NCBI GenBank assembly: GCA_035295125.1
Contig: DATGJP010000078.1
Location: 124,001 to 188,000, forward strand
Direction: 5' to 3'
Source: JAICMB01 sp035295125
GTDB lineage: Bacteria > Acidobacteriota > Terriglobia > Bryobacterales > Bryobacteraceae
DNA length: 64,000 bases
Every line of letters begins with the position of its first letter. The first letter of the stretch is position 1. Under the pieces are notes generated by a model. The model was not told the origin of the DNA. It saw nothing but the letters and a program-made list of their open reading frames with translations, and made no database searches. A program made the position numbers and the translations under genes. This document shows, in pieces, positions 1 to 9,333 of this stretch.

Positions 1-336
1 GTGTGGATCATGCCGCGCCCTTCCGACCACACGCGCAATATCGATCGCACCAGAAACATGTATGGCACTACGCTTCGTGTCTGGGATCCCACGCTCCAAG
101 CGTGGCGCGTCACCTGGACCGATCCCCTTACTGGCCGGCGCGATGAGTTGATCGGCCGACGGTCCGGCGACAACATCGTACAAATCGGTACACAGGCGGA
201 CGGTACCCCGATTCGTTGGATCTTCTCAGAAACTACGCCGGACTCGTTCCGTTGGACTGGTGAGGTCCTGGCGCCCGATGGCGAGACCTGGTTTCTGCAG
301 GGAGAATTCCGCGCGAAGCGGTTTTCACTGCGTTGA
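1..336 (+). CDS. Hypothetical protein, 5'-truncated by the window edge
   Basis: The frame is open from base 1 to a TGA at 334-336. A GTG sits at base 1, but the gene probably begins upstream, so only the C-terminal 111 residues are seen. The visible part is rich in Trp, Thr and Gly and reads like a small beta-rich domain (repeated blocks such as WDPTLQAWRVTW and DGTPIRWIFSE). It resembles short conserved hypothetical proteins of the DUF1579 kind, but I cannot assign a family firmly. There is no signal peptide or membrane segment in the visible part. Its end overlaps the end of the convergent threonylcarbamoyl-AMP synthase gene by 12 bases. Confidence 0.6.
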   Translation: MWIMPRPSDHTRNIDRTRNMYGTTLRVWDPTLQAWRVTWTDPLTGRRDELIGRRSGDNIVQIGTQADGTPIRWIFSETTPDSFRWTGEVLAPDGETWFLQGEFRAKRFSLR

Positions 337-963
337 CAAACAGTCGGCGATCTCTTTTTCGGATACCGCGCCTTCTTTGATGACCTTCCAGAAGGGCTCG
401 GTGATGTCGACCGTGGTTGCTCCGGGTCCGGAACACGCTCCGCCATCCAGCACCAGGTCCACGCGGCCATCCATGGTGCCGAAAACCTCGATGCCGCTGC
501 GGCACGTGGGTTGTCCCGATATGTTGGCGCTGGTCGAAATGAGCGGCTGGTCGAGCCAGTCCAGCAAGGCATGAGCGACGCGCGAGCGCGATTGCCGCAT
601 GGCCAGCCGCCCGGTGTTGCCGGTCACCTTTAATGGCACCTTCGGCGAGGCGGGAACGATCAACGTCAGCGGACCCGGCCAGAAATGGCGCGCCAACAGG
701 TAAAACCGGGCCGACAGCTCTTTGGCCAGTTCTTCCGCCATGAAACTTCCGCTCACCAGCAGGGGCAGCGCGCGATGAATCTCGCGTCCCTTAGCCTCAA
801 AGACCTGCCCCACCGCATGTAGATTAAGCGGGTCTGCGATCAGCGTATACAAGGCGTCGGACGGTATAGCAACGACACCTCCGCGCCGGATGCAAGCGGC
901 AGCGCGCTCAACTGCTTCCGGAGAGGGTTGTTGTGAGTCGATTTCTATCAGGTCTGTGGCCAC
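325..963 (-). CDS. tsaC: L-threonylcarbamoyladenylate synthase (Sua5/YrdC/TsaC family)
   Basis: Makes threonylcarbamoyl-AMP from threonine, bicarbonate and ATP, the first step of t6A37 modification of ANN-decoding tRNAs. The 212-residue product has the YrdC hallmarks: GGVVAIPSDALYTL near the N-terminus, a K-rich loop (EAKGREIHRALPLLVS), HFWPGPLTLIVP, and the late LISTSANISGQP block. Length fits the short TsaC form without the Sua5 C-terminal domain. The frame stays open to 1023, but I chose the GTG at 963 because an AGGCGG-like Shine-Dalgarno lies upstream and the longer form would run into the preceding gene. It begins 13 bases after the stop of the methyltransferase/MTHFR gene and is probably cotranscribed with it. 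Confidence 0.9.
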   Translation of the reverse strand: MATDLIEIDSQQPSPEAVERAAACIRRGGVVAIPSDALYTLIADPLNLHAVGQVFEAKGREIHRALPLLVSGSFMAEELAKELSARFYLLARHFWPGPLTLIVPASPKVPLKVTGNTGRLAMRQSRSRVAHALLDWLDQPLISTSANISGQPTCRSGIEVFGTMDGRVDLVLDGGACSGPGATTVDITEPFWKVIKEGAVSEKEIADCLSTQ

Positions 964-976
964 TCTTTGACACCGC

Positions 977-2863
977 CTATTCCTTTGGTCCGATCGCTTC
1001 CGCGACCTCGATCGCCATGGCATAGCGTCCGAAAGGCGCGCTCAACTGCACTCCCTGCACCATTGGGCGGACGTTGATCACCATCTCCCGCGCGATGGCC
1101 GTCCCCTCATGGCGCGCGCGTTCGCCGCTGTCGGCTTGACGCATCCGCTCCATGAAGTGGTCCGGCACCGGCACGCGCAACTCATTCACCATGAACTCCG
1201 CGTTGCGATAGCTGATCAAGGGCCAGATACCGCAAATCACGGGCAGGTGAAGGTGCTCGATTCTCTTCAGAAACTGCTCCAGCAGGCTCAGGTCAAAAAC
1301 CGGCTGCGTCACGATGTACTCCGCGCCGGCCTGAGCCTTCCACTCCATGCGCCGTATCTCCTCGTCCAGGTTCAACGCCCCAGGATTTGCGCCTACACCG
1401 AGCAGCAACGCGGTCTGAGAACCGATGGGATTGCCGCCGATATCGAGCCCCTGGTTAAGGTTGTTCACGATATTCGTTAAACCAATGGCGTCGACGTCAA
1501 AGACCGCCGTCGCGTCCGGATACGACCCCATCCGCGGTGGATCGCCCGTGATACAGATCAGGTTCCGCACGCCGGTGGCATGCGCCCCGAGCAACTCCGA
1601 TTGTATGCCCAGGATGTTGCGGTCGCGGCAGCAGAAGTGCAGCACCGTCTCGATCCCGGCGTCCTTTTGCATCAACTGGCATGTCACCTGGGCGCTCATT
1701 CGAGCGCTGGCCCGCGGCCCGTCCGGCACGTTAATGCAGTCGATTCCGTTCTGCGCGCATAGACGTGCGCCTTCGATCTCCTTGGAAGCGTCGACGCCCC
1801 GCGGCGGCAGGATCTCGACAAACGAAACAAACTTTCCTTCGGCGAGTTTGCGGCCCAGTTGGCTCTTTGCTGCTATCGGAGCCTTGGGCAGCGATTTCGA
1901 CGATACTGCTTCCGGCTCGGAGATCTTAATCGTCACCCGGCTTTGCACCGGTTGCAGCGAACGAACTTCGGAGTGAATAGCCTTGATGTGTTCTGCCGTG
2001 GTTCCACAGCAACCGCCTACGATCTTCACGCCGGCCCACAGAAACCGCCGTGCATACTGCGACATGTACTCCGGCGAGCACAGATAAATGTTCCGTCCCT
2101 CAACCCGTGCCGGTTGCCCCGCGTTCGGCATCGCGCTCAGCGGCTTCTTCGTGAAGGCGACCATGTGCTCGATGGTTTCGAGCGTCACTTTAGGACCGGT
2201 GGAGCAGTTGATCCCGATGACATCGGTCGGCCACTCGTTCAATTTGCGCGTAAACGTCTCGGGATCGGAGCCGTCGCGCAGGTTTCCGAAATCGTCAATC
2301 GTCACTTGCGAGACGATCACCATCTCATCGCCCGCCGCCTCGCGGGCCGCGTAAATGGCCTCCCGCAGTTCGTGCAAATCGTAAAACGTTTCGAGAATGA
2401 TGAGGTCGATTCCCGCTTCCACGAGAATGGCCGCCTGTTCGCGGAACGTGGCCCGAGCCTCTTCGAATGACGTCGGTCCCAAGGGCTCAATCCGCACGCC
2501 GAGCGGCCCGATGGCGCCGGCTACAAACGTGTTTTCGCCGGCAGCCTCGCGCGCAATTCGAACTCCCGCCTCGTTGATGGCTCGGAGCTTATCTGCCAAT
2601 CCGAACGCGGCGAGCCGCACCCGATTTGCCCCGAACGTGTTCGTCTCGATGACCTCAGCCCCGGCGCGGACGTATTCCTGGTGCGTCTCGCGAATCACTG
2701 CCGGCGCGGACAGGTTCAACTCGTCGTAACAGCGGTTGATGAAGAAACCCTTGGAGTACAGAACGGTACCCATAGCGCCATCGGCAACAATGGCACGGTT
2801 CCGAAGCAGGGTTCGGAACTCCGACGCTTTGGTGTGTGCAGTGGGAAGCGCGGCGGAACTCAT
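977..2863 (-). CDS. Bifunctional homocysteine S-methyltransferase / methylenetetrahydrofolate reductase
   Basis: A fusion of two one-carbon enzymes, 628 residues. Residues about 12-300 form the homocysteine S-methyltransferase domain: DGAMGT near residue 29, ETNTFGANR near 73, and the zinc ligands C220 (GINCSTGP) plus C285/C286 (GGCCGTT). Residues about 340-620 form the MTHFR barrel, starting FVEILPPRG and including a CITGDPP block. The known architecture couples methyl transfer to homocysteine with reduction of 5,10-methylene-THF. The start at 2863 (MSSAALPTAH) is preferred over the in-frame extension to 2926, which is basic and unlike the family. It diverges from hemB across a 279-base spacer; tsaC follows directly. 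Confidence 0.93.
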   Translation of the reverse strand: MSSAALPTAHTKASEFRTLLRNRAIVADGAMGTVLYSKGFFINRCYDELNLSAPAVIRETHQEYVRAGAEVIETNTFGANRVRLAAFGLADKLRAINEAGVRIAREAAGENTFVAGAIGPLGVRIEPLGPTSFEEARATFREQAAILVEAGIDLIILETFYDLHELREAIYAAREAAGDEMVIVSQVTIDDFGNLRDGSDPETFTRKLNEWPTDVIGINCSTGPKVTLETIEHMVAFTKKPLSAMPNAGQPARVEGRNIYLCSPEYMSQYARRFLWAGVKIVGGCCGTTAEHIKAIHSEVRSLQPVQSRVTIKISEPEAVSSKSLPKAPIAAKSQLGRKLAEGKFVSFVEILPPRGVDASKEIEGARLCAQNGIDCINVPDGPRASARMSAQVTCQLMQKDAGIETVLHFCCRDRNILGIQSELLGAHATGVRNLICITGDPPRMGSYPDATAVFDVDAIGLTNIVNNLNQGLDIGGNPIGSQTALLLGVGANPGALNLDEEIRRMEWKAQAGAEYIVTQPVFDLSLLEQFLKRIEHLHLPVICGIWPLISYRNAEFMVNELRVPVPDHFMERMRQADSGERARHEGTAIAREMVINVRPMVQGVQLSAPFGRYAMAIEVAEAIGPKE

Positions 2864-3142
2864 GATGGGTTTACGACGCCCGTCGCACTGACCGGGTGCG
2901 ACCTGAAGGCGACACGGCGGACGCACTAACTACAACGCCGATTGTACCAAGCTAACGCAACCTTCAGGTTGCCGCCTTCTTGTGATGCAGGATGGCACCC
3001 CAGGGCTGCCGGTTGCTAACCGCGCTAAAGACGGGTGGAAAATCGGCTGCGCCACCTTTGATTTTCATCTGCTGTCGTGGACCCACTGTCCATCGCGACA
3101 GATTGCCGCAGTCTTCAGCCCGTCAAGCTATCCTGAAATCGA
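2864..3142. other. Divergent intergenic spacer with a repeat module
   Basis: This 279-base spacer separates the start of the methyltransferase/MTHFR gene from the start of hemB and should contain both promoters. I could not fix a convincing -35/-10 pair. It contains one copy of the TGTGATGCAGGATGG module at 2981-2995, followed by a CAGGGCTGCCGG stretch. No gene-like frame supports a protein here. Confidence 0.6.
2981..2997 (+). repeat. Dispersed TGTRATGCAGG module, copy 1
   Basis: TGTGATGCAGGATGGCA, matching the left arm of the palindromic element at 5975-6067 and the reverse-complement copy at 15238-15252. It lies in the divergent spacer upstream of hemB and is not followed here by the full set of hairpins. 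Confidence 0.6.
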
Positions 3143-4114
3143 ATGGCATTTCCCATCCACCGTATGCGCCGCCTGCGCGCTACCGAGAGGCTTCGCACGC
3201 TTGTGCGGGAAACACGCCTCGCCCCCTCTCAATTCATCCTTCCCCTGTTCACCTGTCCGGGAGAAGGTATCCGCCGCGAAATCGGCTCGATGCCGGGCAA
3301 CTATCAGCTTTCTATAGACGAGCTCGTGAAAGAATGCGCCGAAGCGGACTCCCTGGGAATTGGCGGCGTTATCCTCTTCGGATTGCCCGAAACGAAGGAT
3401 GAAATCGCCTCAGGCGCTTATGCCGACAACGGAATCGTCCAAACCGCTGTTCGCGCCCTGAAAAAGGAGGTGCCCAAGCTGCTGGTCATGACCGACGTCT
3501 GCAATTGCGAATACACCAGCCATGGCCACTGCGGCAAAATCGTCGGCAATGATGTTCACAACGATTCCACGCTGGAATGGCTTGCCGCCGCGGCGGTATC
3601 GCATGCTCGCGCGGGAGCCGACATCGTGGCCCCCAGCGACATGATGGACGGGCGCGTCGCGGCGATCCGCAAGGCATTGGATCTGCAAGGCTTTGAGAAC
3701 ACCCCAATCCTCGCGTATGCGGCCAAATTTGCCTCTGTCTTCTACGGACCTTTCCGGGAGGCCGCCGATTCGGCGCCTCAATTTGGCGACCGGCGCAGCT
3801 ATCAGATGGATCCGGCTAACGCCCGCGAAGCCCTCCGCGAAATCGAACTGGATATCGAAGAGGGCGCGGACATGATTATGGTCAAGCCCGCCATGCCCTA
3901 TCTGGACATCATCCGCCAGGCCCGCGACCGCTTCGCCGCGCCGCTGGGCGCCTACCAGGTGAGCGGCGAATTCAGCATGATCGTGGCTGCCGCCCGTAAT
4001 GGCTGGCTCGATCTTGACCGTGCGATTCTTGAATCCCTGACGTCCATCCGCCGCGCCGGGGCGGATTTCATTCTGACCTATTTCGCCAAGCAGGCTGCCC
4101 GCATGCTGGCATAG
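3143..4114 (+). CDS. hemB: Delta-aminolevulinic acid dehydratase (porphobilinogen synthase)
   Basis: Condenses two 5-aminolevulinate molecules to porphobilinogen in tetrapyrrole synthesis; cytosolic homo-octamer. The 323-residue length is standard. The metal-site cysteines C120, C122 and C130 lie in DVCNCEYTSHGHC, so this is the zinc-type enzyme. The two Schiff-base lysines are K195 (AYAAKFASVFYGPF) and K248 (MIMVKPAMPYLD), and GAYQVSGEF follows. Start ATG 3143 is the only one that keeps the usual N-terminal RRLR segment. The 3' end overlaps that of the convergent HD-GYP regulator gene by 37 bases. Confidence 0.97.
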   Translation: MAFPIHRMRRLRATERLRTLVRETRLAPSQFILPLFTCPGEGIRREIGSMPGNYQLSIDELVKECAEADSLGIGGVILFGLPETKDEIASGAYADNGIVQTAVRALKKEVPKLLVMTDVCNCEYTSHGHCGKIVGNDVHNDSTLEWLAAAAVSHARAGADIVAPSDMMDGRVAAIRKALDLQGFENTPILAYAAKFASVFYGPFREAADSAPQFGDRRSYQMDPANAREALREIELDIEEGADMIMVKPAMPYLDIIRQARDRFAAPLGAYQVSGEFSMIVAAARNGWLDLDRAILESLTSIRRAGADFILTYFAKQAARMLA

Positions 4115-5184
4115 TTCGGATCCGACAACGCCGCGCGCATGTTCGAAAGAGATACAAACGTATTGTTTTGAACGACATCAGCGAATAGAGCCACCAACTC
4201 CCCGTCGCGCCAGCCGAGTTGTGCTTCTTTCTCCAGCGTCCGTATGGCTTCTTCACTCGAGAGCGCGTGCTTATAAGGCCGCTCCGTCACCAGGGCATCA
4301 TAAATGTCGGAAATCTGCAGAATCCGGGCAAGCAGTGGTACTTCTTCACCTTTCAAGCCGTCCGGGTACCCTGACCCGTCCAGCCGTTCGTGGTGATGCC
4401 GGATGATCGGCAGTACCGGCGCCAGCGTCTTCATCCGGCAGCAGATCTCCTCCCCTCTGATGGGGTGCAGCCGCATGATCTTCCATTCGTCTTCGGTCAG
4501 AGAGCCACGTTTGAATAGAATCGCGTCGGGAACAGAAATCTTGCCGATATCGTGCAAATAAGCGCCGCGATAAAGCGCCAGCAGGTCGTCACGCGACAGG
4601 CCCAGCGCCTCTCCCAACTGAACACTGCTCTGGGCTAAGCGGGCGCAGTGATGCCCGGTGCACTCGTCCCGCGCCTCCACTGCCTGGGCTAGGGAAAACA
4701 GGATGTTTTCGGCCTCGTCCAGCGAATCGGTGATGGCCTTATTGCGCAACATGGCTCGAATTCGCGCCCGCACCACCGCGGGATGCAAGGGTTTGAGAAG
4801 GAATTCGTCAGCGCCCGAACTAAGCCCCTCGATTTCGTTCTCGATGCCGTGAACACTGGTAAGCATCAACACCGGAATCAGTTGCGTCCGCCGGTTTGTC
4901 TTCAAACGTCGGCACAATTCGGGTCCGCTCATGCCCGGCAGCATCATATCGACAATGATTAAGTCGACTGTTTCGTTCTCAATTATTGAAAGGGCTTCCG
5001 TGCCGCTTCGACACTCCAGAACGCGAGAAGCCGTCGTCCTGAGTATGCCCCGGAGCAAGCGAATGTTGATCTCCTCACTGTCAACTAGCAGGATCGTGGC
5101 GGATTCGGCGAAAGTGTTCAACGCGGCCAGGCTGGTACCGAACCCGTTGAATCCGGCCGAAAATGCACCATTTTCAGTTGCCAT
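4078..5184 (-). CDS. Response regulator with HD-GYP phosphodiesterase domain
   Basis: A two-domain, 368-residue cytosolic signalling protein. Residues about 30-150 are a CheY-like receiver with acidic residue D35, phosphoacceptor D79 (IIVDMMLPG) and the conserved Lys in FLLKPLHP. Residues about 180-350 are an HD-GYP domain: HDIGKISVPD, then HHHERLDGSGYPDG, with later SDIYDALVTERPYK. HD-GYP proteins of this type typically hydrolyse cyclic di-GMP. I chose the start at 5184 (MATENGA) because the extension to 5247 adds a non-conserved, hydrophobic-basic segment. No partner histidine kinase is adjacent, so its input is unknown. It converges on hemB. Confidence 0.93.
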   Translation of the reverse strand: MATENGAFSAGFNGFGTSLAALNTFAESATILLVDSEEINIRLLRGILRTTASRVLECRSGTEALSIIENETVDLIIVDMMLPGMSGPELCRRLKTNRRTQLIPVLMLTSVHGIENEIEGLSSGADEFLLKPLHPAVVRARIRAMLRNKAITDSLDEAENILFSLAQAVEARDECTGHHCARLAQSSVQLGEALGLSRDDLLALYRGAYLHDIGKISVPDAILFKRGSLTEDEWKIMRLHPIRGEEICCRMKTLAPVLPIIRHHHERLDGSGYPDGLKGEEVPLLARILQISDIYDALVTERPYKHALSSEEAIRTLEKEAQLGWRDGELVALFADVVQNNTFVSLSNMRAALSDPNYASMRAACLAK

Positions 5185-5299
5185 TTTTGATCTAATTCGC
5201 GGTCCCACACGTTGTATCGGCAAGTTACCGATAAGAATGTAGGGCATATCACTAAAAGTGGAGTGAGGCTATCACCGCGCCGAGGTCGTGTAACATACG

Positions 5300-5926
5300 A
5301 TGAGGAGACGGTTTTCCGAAATGTCTGCACGAGTAACCCTCACCATTCTCAGCACGGCCCTGACGTTGTGCGCTGCCGATACGCTCAATCAGCACGACCG
5401 TGAATTCGCCATGAGCGATTTGCACGCCTCGCGCAAGCTGTTCCTCGATTCTGTCGCGGGCCTGACCCCGGAGCAATGGAATTTCAAATCTGCGCCCGAC
5501 CGCTGGTCGATTGCCGAGTGCGCCGAGCATATCGCCCTCGCGGAGGACCTCATTGGGGACCTGGTGCGCAATCAGATCATGAAATCGCCGGCCGATCCCT
5601 CCAAGCGCGAGGAGGTCAAGGGCAAAGACGAATTGATCCTGAAGACGATTGAGGACCGCTCCGAAAAGTTCAAAGCCCCGGAAGTGATTGTGCCTAAGCA
5701 CAAATGGAGCGATCCCGCTGAGATCGTGGCGCACTTCAAGGAAAGCCGCGACCGCAATATCGACTACATCGATAAGACGCAGGACGACCTGCGCGACCAC
5801 TTCGGAAAGCACCCCGTAATGGGCACCTTGGACGGTTATCAGTTCTTCCTGCTCATGTCGGCGCACACCGTGCGTCACACCGCCCAAATCATGGAAGTGA
5901 AGTCCGACCCCAAGTTCCCGAAGTAG
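5300..5926 (+). CDS. Secreted DinB-like protein
   Basis: A 208-residue protein with an N-terminal signal peptide (basic start, TLTILSTALTLCAAD) and a DinB/YfiT-like four-helix fold. The characteristic metal-binding triad is visible: H77 in AECAEHIALAE and H189/H193 in SAHTVRHTAQI. PDRWSIAECAEHI is typical of DinB_2 family members. The family binds a divalent metal; some members are thiol transferases, but the substrate of this one cannot be told. An alternative start is the ATG at 5321, which still leaves a full signal peptide. The gene stands alone, followed by a palindromic repeat element. Confidence 0.85.
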   Translation: MRRRFSEMSARVTLTILSTALTLCAADTLNQHDREFAMSDLHASRKLFLDSVAGLTPEQWNFKSAPDRWSIAECAEHIALAEDLIGDLVRNQIMKSPADPSKREEVKGKDELILKTIEDRSEKFKAPEVIVPKHKWSDPAEIVAHFKESRDRNIDYIDKTQDDLRDHFGKHPVMGTLDGYQFFLLMSAHTVRHTAQIMEVKSDPKFPK

Positions 5927-5974
5927 TGCGGGCTGGCAGCCCAAACCTAGTTTTCTCTAAACCGAGTCCGGCTG

Positions 5975-6067
5975 CCTGTGATGCAGGAATGCCATCCTGC
6001 CGCCGGTGGCTAACCCAGCGCCAGGCGGGTTAACAACCCGCCGCAGGCTAACAGCCTGCATCACAGG
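5975..6067. repeat. Palindromic intergenic element (mosaic hairpin repeat)
   Basis: The element is bounded by an exact 13-base inverted repeat, CCTGTGATGCAGG at 5975-5987 and CCTGCATCACAGG at 6055-6067. Inside lies a second perfect palindrome, GGCGGGTTAACAACCCGCC, at 6024-6042, plus a GGAATGCCATCC inverted pair next to the left arm. Related modules recur at 2981, 11713, 15252 (reverse) and 50737. No coding function is visible. It resembles REP/BIME-type elements, which is an inference from structure only. Confidence 0.75.
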
Positions 6068-6145
6068 CTCGGTCAAACTCGCCGTTCGAGGAAATCAAGT
6101 GGCATTAAGCCGGCGGCCTGCGCGGCCATTGGCAATCGCCCTAAC

Positions 6146-6820
6146 TTACTGTTTCGGCGTCACTTTGCTCAAGATATCCGAGACATAGTTGATCGTCTCG
6201 GGAATCGAGGGAATCCCACCCTCCCGATCCACGCGAGCGGAGCCGGCATTGTAAGCACCTAGAGCCAGCGAAACATCGCCGTTATACTTGGTCAGCAACT
6301 GCTTCAACAGTTTCGTCCCGGCATCGACATTTTGCTTCGGATCGAACGGATCTTTGACGCCCAAGTCCCCGGCCGTGGCCGGCATTAGCTGCATCAGCCC
6401 CTGCGCGCCTTTGACCGAAATCGCGCAGGGCCGGGCTGCCGACTCGCGTTCAATCACGGCTTGAATAAGCTCCGGCTGCACGCCCTCCCGCTTGGCGGCA
6501 TCATCCACCATCGCGTCAAGCTTGTCTGTGGCCACCGGCTCGCAATCCGCCCTGTATGCCTTCGGCGGCGCATTAAAAGGGACTTCCGGCCAGGGAGTCG
6601 TAAAGAATCCCGCTGTTGGCATAGGAGCAATCGGAGCTACCGGCAAAGCCGCGGCCGTCTGCTTTTGTACCGAAGCACGCTGCTGGTCAAGGCTTTGGGC
6701 CATGGCGGCCCGTACGCGCGCCGCGAACTCAGCCGGGGTCTCCGCCTGGCAACAAAAGATGGCAACCGCAATCAACGAACAGAACTTTCCCACGCTCTTC
6801 CATCGGCAGTTGGTCTCCAA
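6146..6820 (-). CDS. Lytic transglycosylase, SLT domain
   Basis: A 224-residue exported murein lytic transglycosylase that would cleave the MurNAc-GlcNAc bond with 1,6-anhydro formation. Residues 1-26 are a signal peptide (FCSLIAVAIFCCQA). After a Pro/Ala-rich linker the SLT domain covers about residues 98-218: catalytic Glu in VIERES (E126), GLMQLMP at 141-147 and ALGAYNAG ending at 193, then IPETINYV. These are the four standard SLT motifs. The gene begins 12 bases downstream of the ADOP permease stop, so the two are probably transcribed together, although no functional link is obvious. Confidence 0.93.
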   Translation of the reverse strand: METNCRWKSVGKFCSLIAVAIFCCQAETPAEFAARVRAAMAQSLDQQRASVQKQTAAALPVAPIAPMPTAGFFTTPWPEVPFNAPPKAYRADCEPVATDKLDAMVDDAAKREGVQPELIQAVIERESAARPCAISVKGAQGLMQLMPATAGDLGVKDPFDPKQNVDAGTKLLKQLLTKYNGDVSLALGAYNAGSARVDREGGIPSIPETINYVSDILSKVTPKQ

Positions 6821-6832
6821 ATCTTGAGCGCT

Positions 6833-9247
6833 TCACTCGTACCGGATTGCCTCGAGCGGATCGACACTAGCCGCCCGCCGGGCCGGTATCCAACAAGCCA
6901 AAACCGAGACTCCTAACAGCACCACGCCGGTAAGAGCAAATGCCGAGACATCATGCGGACTGACCTGGAACAGGAGACTCGAAATGTAGCGGCCAATAGC
7001 CAACGCCAATAACCCTCCCGCTACGAGCCCTGCCAGGACAGGCGCCATCCCCTGCTGCACCACCAGCCGCAGCACTCTCCAGCGCCCCGCGCCGAGAGCG
7101 ATTCGAATTCCAATCTCCGCCCGCCGCCGAGCCACTGCGTACGCCACCACTCCATAGGTCCCAAACGCCGCCAGCGCCAGCGCCGCAATCGCGAACAAAA
7201 GGACCAGCATCATCTGGAATCTCCGCCGCGCTACGGATTCGGACATTATCTGTTCGAGGGTTCGCTCCTGGGGAACCGGAATATTGGCGTCAGTGTTCCA
7301 CACCGCGGCTCGCAGAGCCGACGCAATCGCCTTGGGATCCATCGCCGTCCGCACCAGAATCGAAGAAGAATTCTGCGGCCGTTGCCACAACGGGATATAC
7401 AGCATATCCACAGGATTCTGATCCAGGCTCGTGCTTCTGGCATCACCCACCACTCCTACCACCTCGTGTGGACGGCCCATGTCGATCAGCTTCCGGCCCA
7501 CCGCGTTCTGATTCGGCCACAGCTTCCGGGCAAGACTTTCTGAAATGACGGCGGTCAGCCGGTTACGGTCGGATTCCTGAAAATCGTGCCCGTCGCGAAG
7601 CGGGATGTGAAGAGTCCGGAAATAGCCGGGACTGATGAACCGCAGATTCGCGCTGGGAAGCTGTGCGTCAGGGCGGGAATCGTTTTCGGTCCGCATGAGA
7701 TCCACCCAGGTCTCGCCCTGTAAAGGCAGATACGAGGAAATCGCCGCGGATTCGACGCCGGGCAGCGCTCGCGCTTGAGCGAGCACCGTTTCAAAGAAGC
7801 GGGTGACATCCGCTTCTTTTGAGTATTTTGTACCGGGAAGCGCCATATCCATCGCCAGAACGCGCTCGACATCAAATCCCCGGGGGATGGTCGTCAATCG
7901 CACGAAGCTCGATAAAAACAGGCCCGCCGTTACGAGCAGCGCGGCCGACAAACCAACCTCGACTGCTACGAGGAGGTTTCGCAATCGTAATCCGGATGGT
8001 CCCCCGGCATTTGCATAGCTCGTGGATTTCAACACCTCGTATGTCGCGCCGCTCGATGCGCTCCTCATGGCGGGCAGAATACCGAAAAGCACTGCTGTGA
8101 AGGCCGAAATGGCTAGCGCGAAAACGAGCACCTGTCCATCCACCGAAACTTCGTGCAAGCGGGGCAGGTCGATTGGCGCCGCCGCGAGCAGCCGCTGCAA
8201 TCCCACCACCGCCACTAGCACGCCGAGGCCGCCTCCCAGGGCTGCGAGCATACCCGTTTCCACAAGCGATTGACTCACGAGCTGCCAGCGGCTCGCTCCC
8301 AGGGCGGTGCGAATCGCAGCCTCGCGAGCCCGCCTCGCTGCGCGCGACAGCGAGAGGTTCGCAAGATTGACACACAGCACCAGCAGTACGGCTCCAACGG
8401 CGGCCATCAGAATGATCAAGCTCTGCCGCACCTCGCCTGTGACCTGATCCTGCAGCGGGGTAACCAACGGCGTCAAGTGCCAGGGCTGTCCTCCGATCTG
8501 CGACTCGAGACCAGCTTCGGCGGTGGTAAGTTCAGCGCGGGCGCGCTCGATTGACAGTCCCTTCCCGAGCCGTGCCACTCCCATAAAGTTCAAATCACCG
8601 CTCCGCGGTACAACTGCGTCCGGAGTGTATCCGATCGGCCGGAATATCTCCATCGACCCGCTGAGGCGCTTGCCGGCGTCGGACGACTGCTTGGGGAACT
8701 CGAAATCCGGCGGCATGATGCCAACAACGGTATAGGGCCGGCCGCCCAAGCCGATCGTTCGACCGACGATGGACGGATCGGCGTTGAAGCGGCGCCGCCA
8801 GAGCGAATCGGCCAAAATGACTACCTGGTGCTCGCCGAAATGGTCCTCCTGCTCGAGAAACACCCGGCCCAGCCGGGCGTGGGCGCCGAGCACCTCAAAG
8901 ATATTGGCGGAAACCACCGCCCCCGGAAGCAATTCGGGATGGCCGTCTCCCATCAGGGTCATGGTGGCGTTGCGGTAGGCGGCAATGCCGTCGAAGGATT
9001 GGGTGCCCTTCCGCCATCCGACGAGATGCCCGAGATTAATCGGCAAGGGCGCTCCATTTCCGAACTGCGCCGAAGAAACGGCAATGGCCACCAGTCGTTG
9101 TGGATCCGGAAACGCGAGTGGGCGAAGCAGAACGCCGCTCACCAGCGAGAAAATGGCCGTATTGGCGCCAATGCCAATCGCGAGGCTGAGCACCGCCATA
9201 GCCGCAAAGCCGCGGTCGTTCCAAAGGGTTCTCAACGCATATTTCAT
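6833..9247 (-). CDS. ADOP-type FtsX/MacB-like permease
   Basis: An 804-residue membrane protein of the acidobacterial duplicated orphan permease type. It opens with ALRTLWNDRGFAAMAVLSLA and IGIGANTAIFSLV, the family signature, followed by a periplasmic MacB-like core domain. A first FtsX block of three membrane segments lies about residues 275-400. A second copy of the unit follows, from about residue 415 with a new membrane helix to the C-terminal FtsX block ending VDPLEAIRYE. No ATPase gene is adjacent, consistent with the orphan character of the family. Substrate is unknown; related MacB permeases drive mechanotransmission rather than import. It diverges from the aldolase gene. Confidence 0.93.
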   Translation of the reverse strand: MKYALRTLWNDRGFAAMAVLSLAIGIGANTAIFSLVSGVLLRPLAFPDPQRLVAIAVSSAQFGNGAPLPINLGHLVGWRKGTQSFDGIAAYRNATMTLMGDGHPELLPGAVVSANIFEVLGAHARLGRVFLEQEDHFGEHQVVILADSLWRRRFNADPSIVGRTIGLGGRPYTVVGIMPPDFEFPKQSSDAGKRLSGSMEIFRPIGYTPDAVVPRSGDLNFMGVARLGKGLSIERARAELTTAEAGLESQIGGQPWHLTPLVTPLQDQVTGEVRQSLIILMAAVGAVLLVLCVNLANLSLSRAARRAREAAIRTALGASRWQLVSQSLVETGMLAALGGGLGVLVAVVGLQRLLAAAPIDLPRLHEVSVDGQVLVFALAISAFTAVLFGILPAMRSASSGATYEVLKSTSYANAGGPSGLRLRNLLVAVEVGLSAALLVTAGLFLSSFVRLTTIPRGFDVERVLAMDMALPGTKYSKEADVTRFFETVLAQARALPGVESAAISSYLPLQGETWVDLMRTENDSRPDAQLPSANLRFISPGYFRTLHIPLRDGHDFQESDRNRLTAVISESLARKLWPNQNAVGRKLIDMGRPHEVVGVVGDARSTSLDQNPVDMLYIPLWQRPQNSSSILVRTAMDPKAIASALRAAVWNTDANIPVPQERTLEQIMSESVARRRFQMMLVLLFAIAALALAAFGTYGVVAYAVARRRAEIGIRIALGAGRWRVLRLVVQQGMAPVLAGLVAGGLLALAIGRYISSLLFQVSPHDVSAFALTGVVLLGVSVLACWIPARRAASVDPLEAIRYE

Positions 9248-9333
9248 TGGTCTTATTACCTCGTTTCCCGCAAGAAGTTACATCGTCTATGAGCGGAGCC
9301 CACCGCTCGTTGGTGGCCGGTTAGAATACCAAC

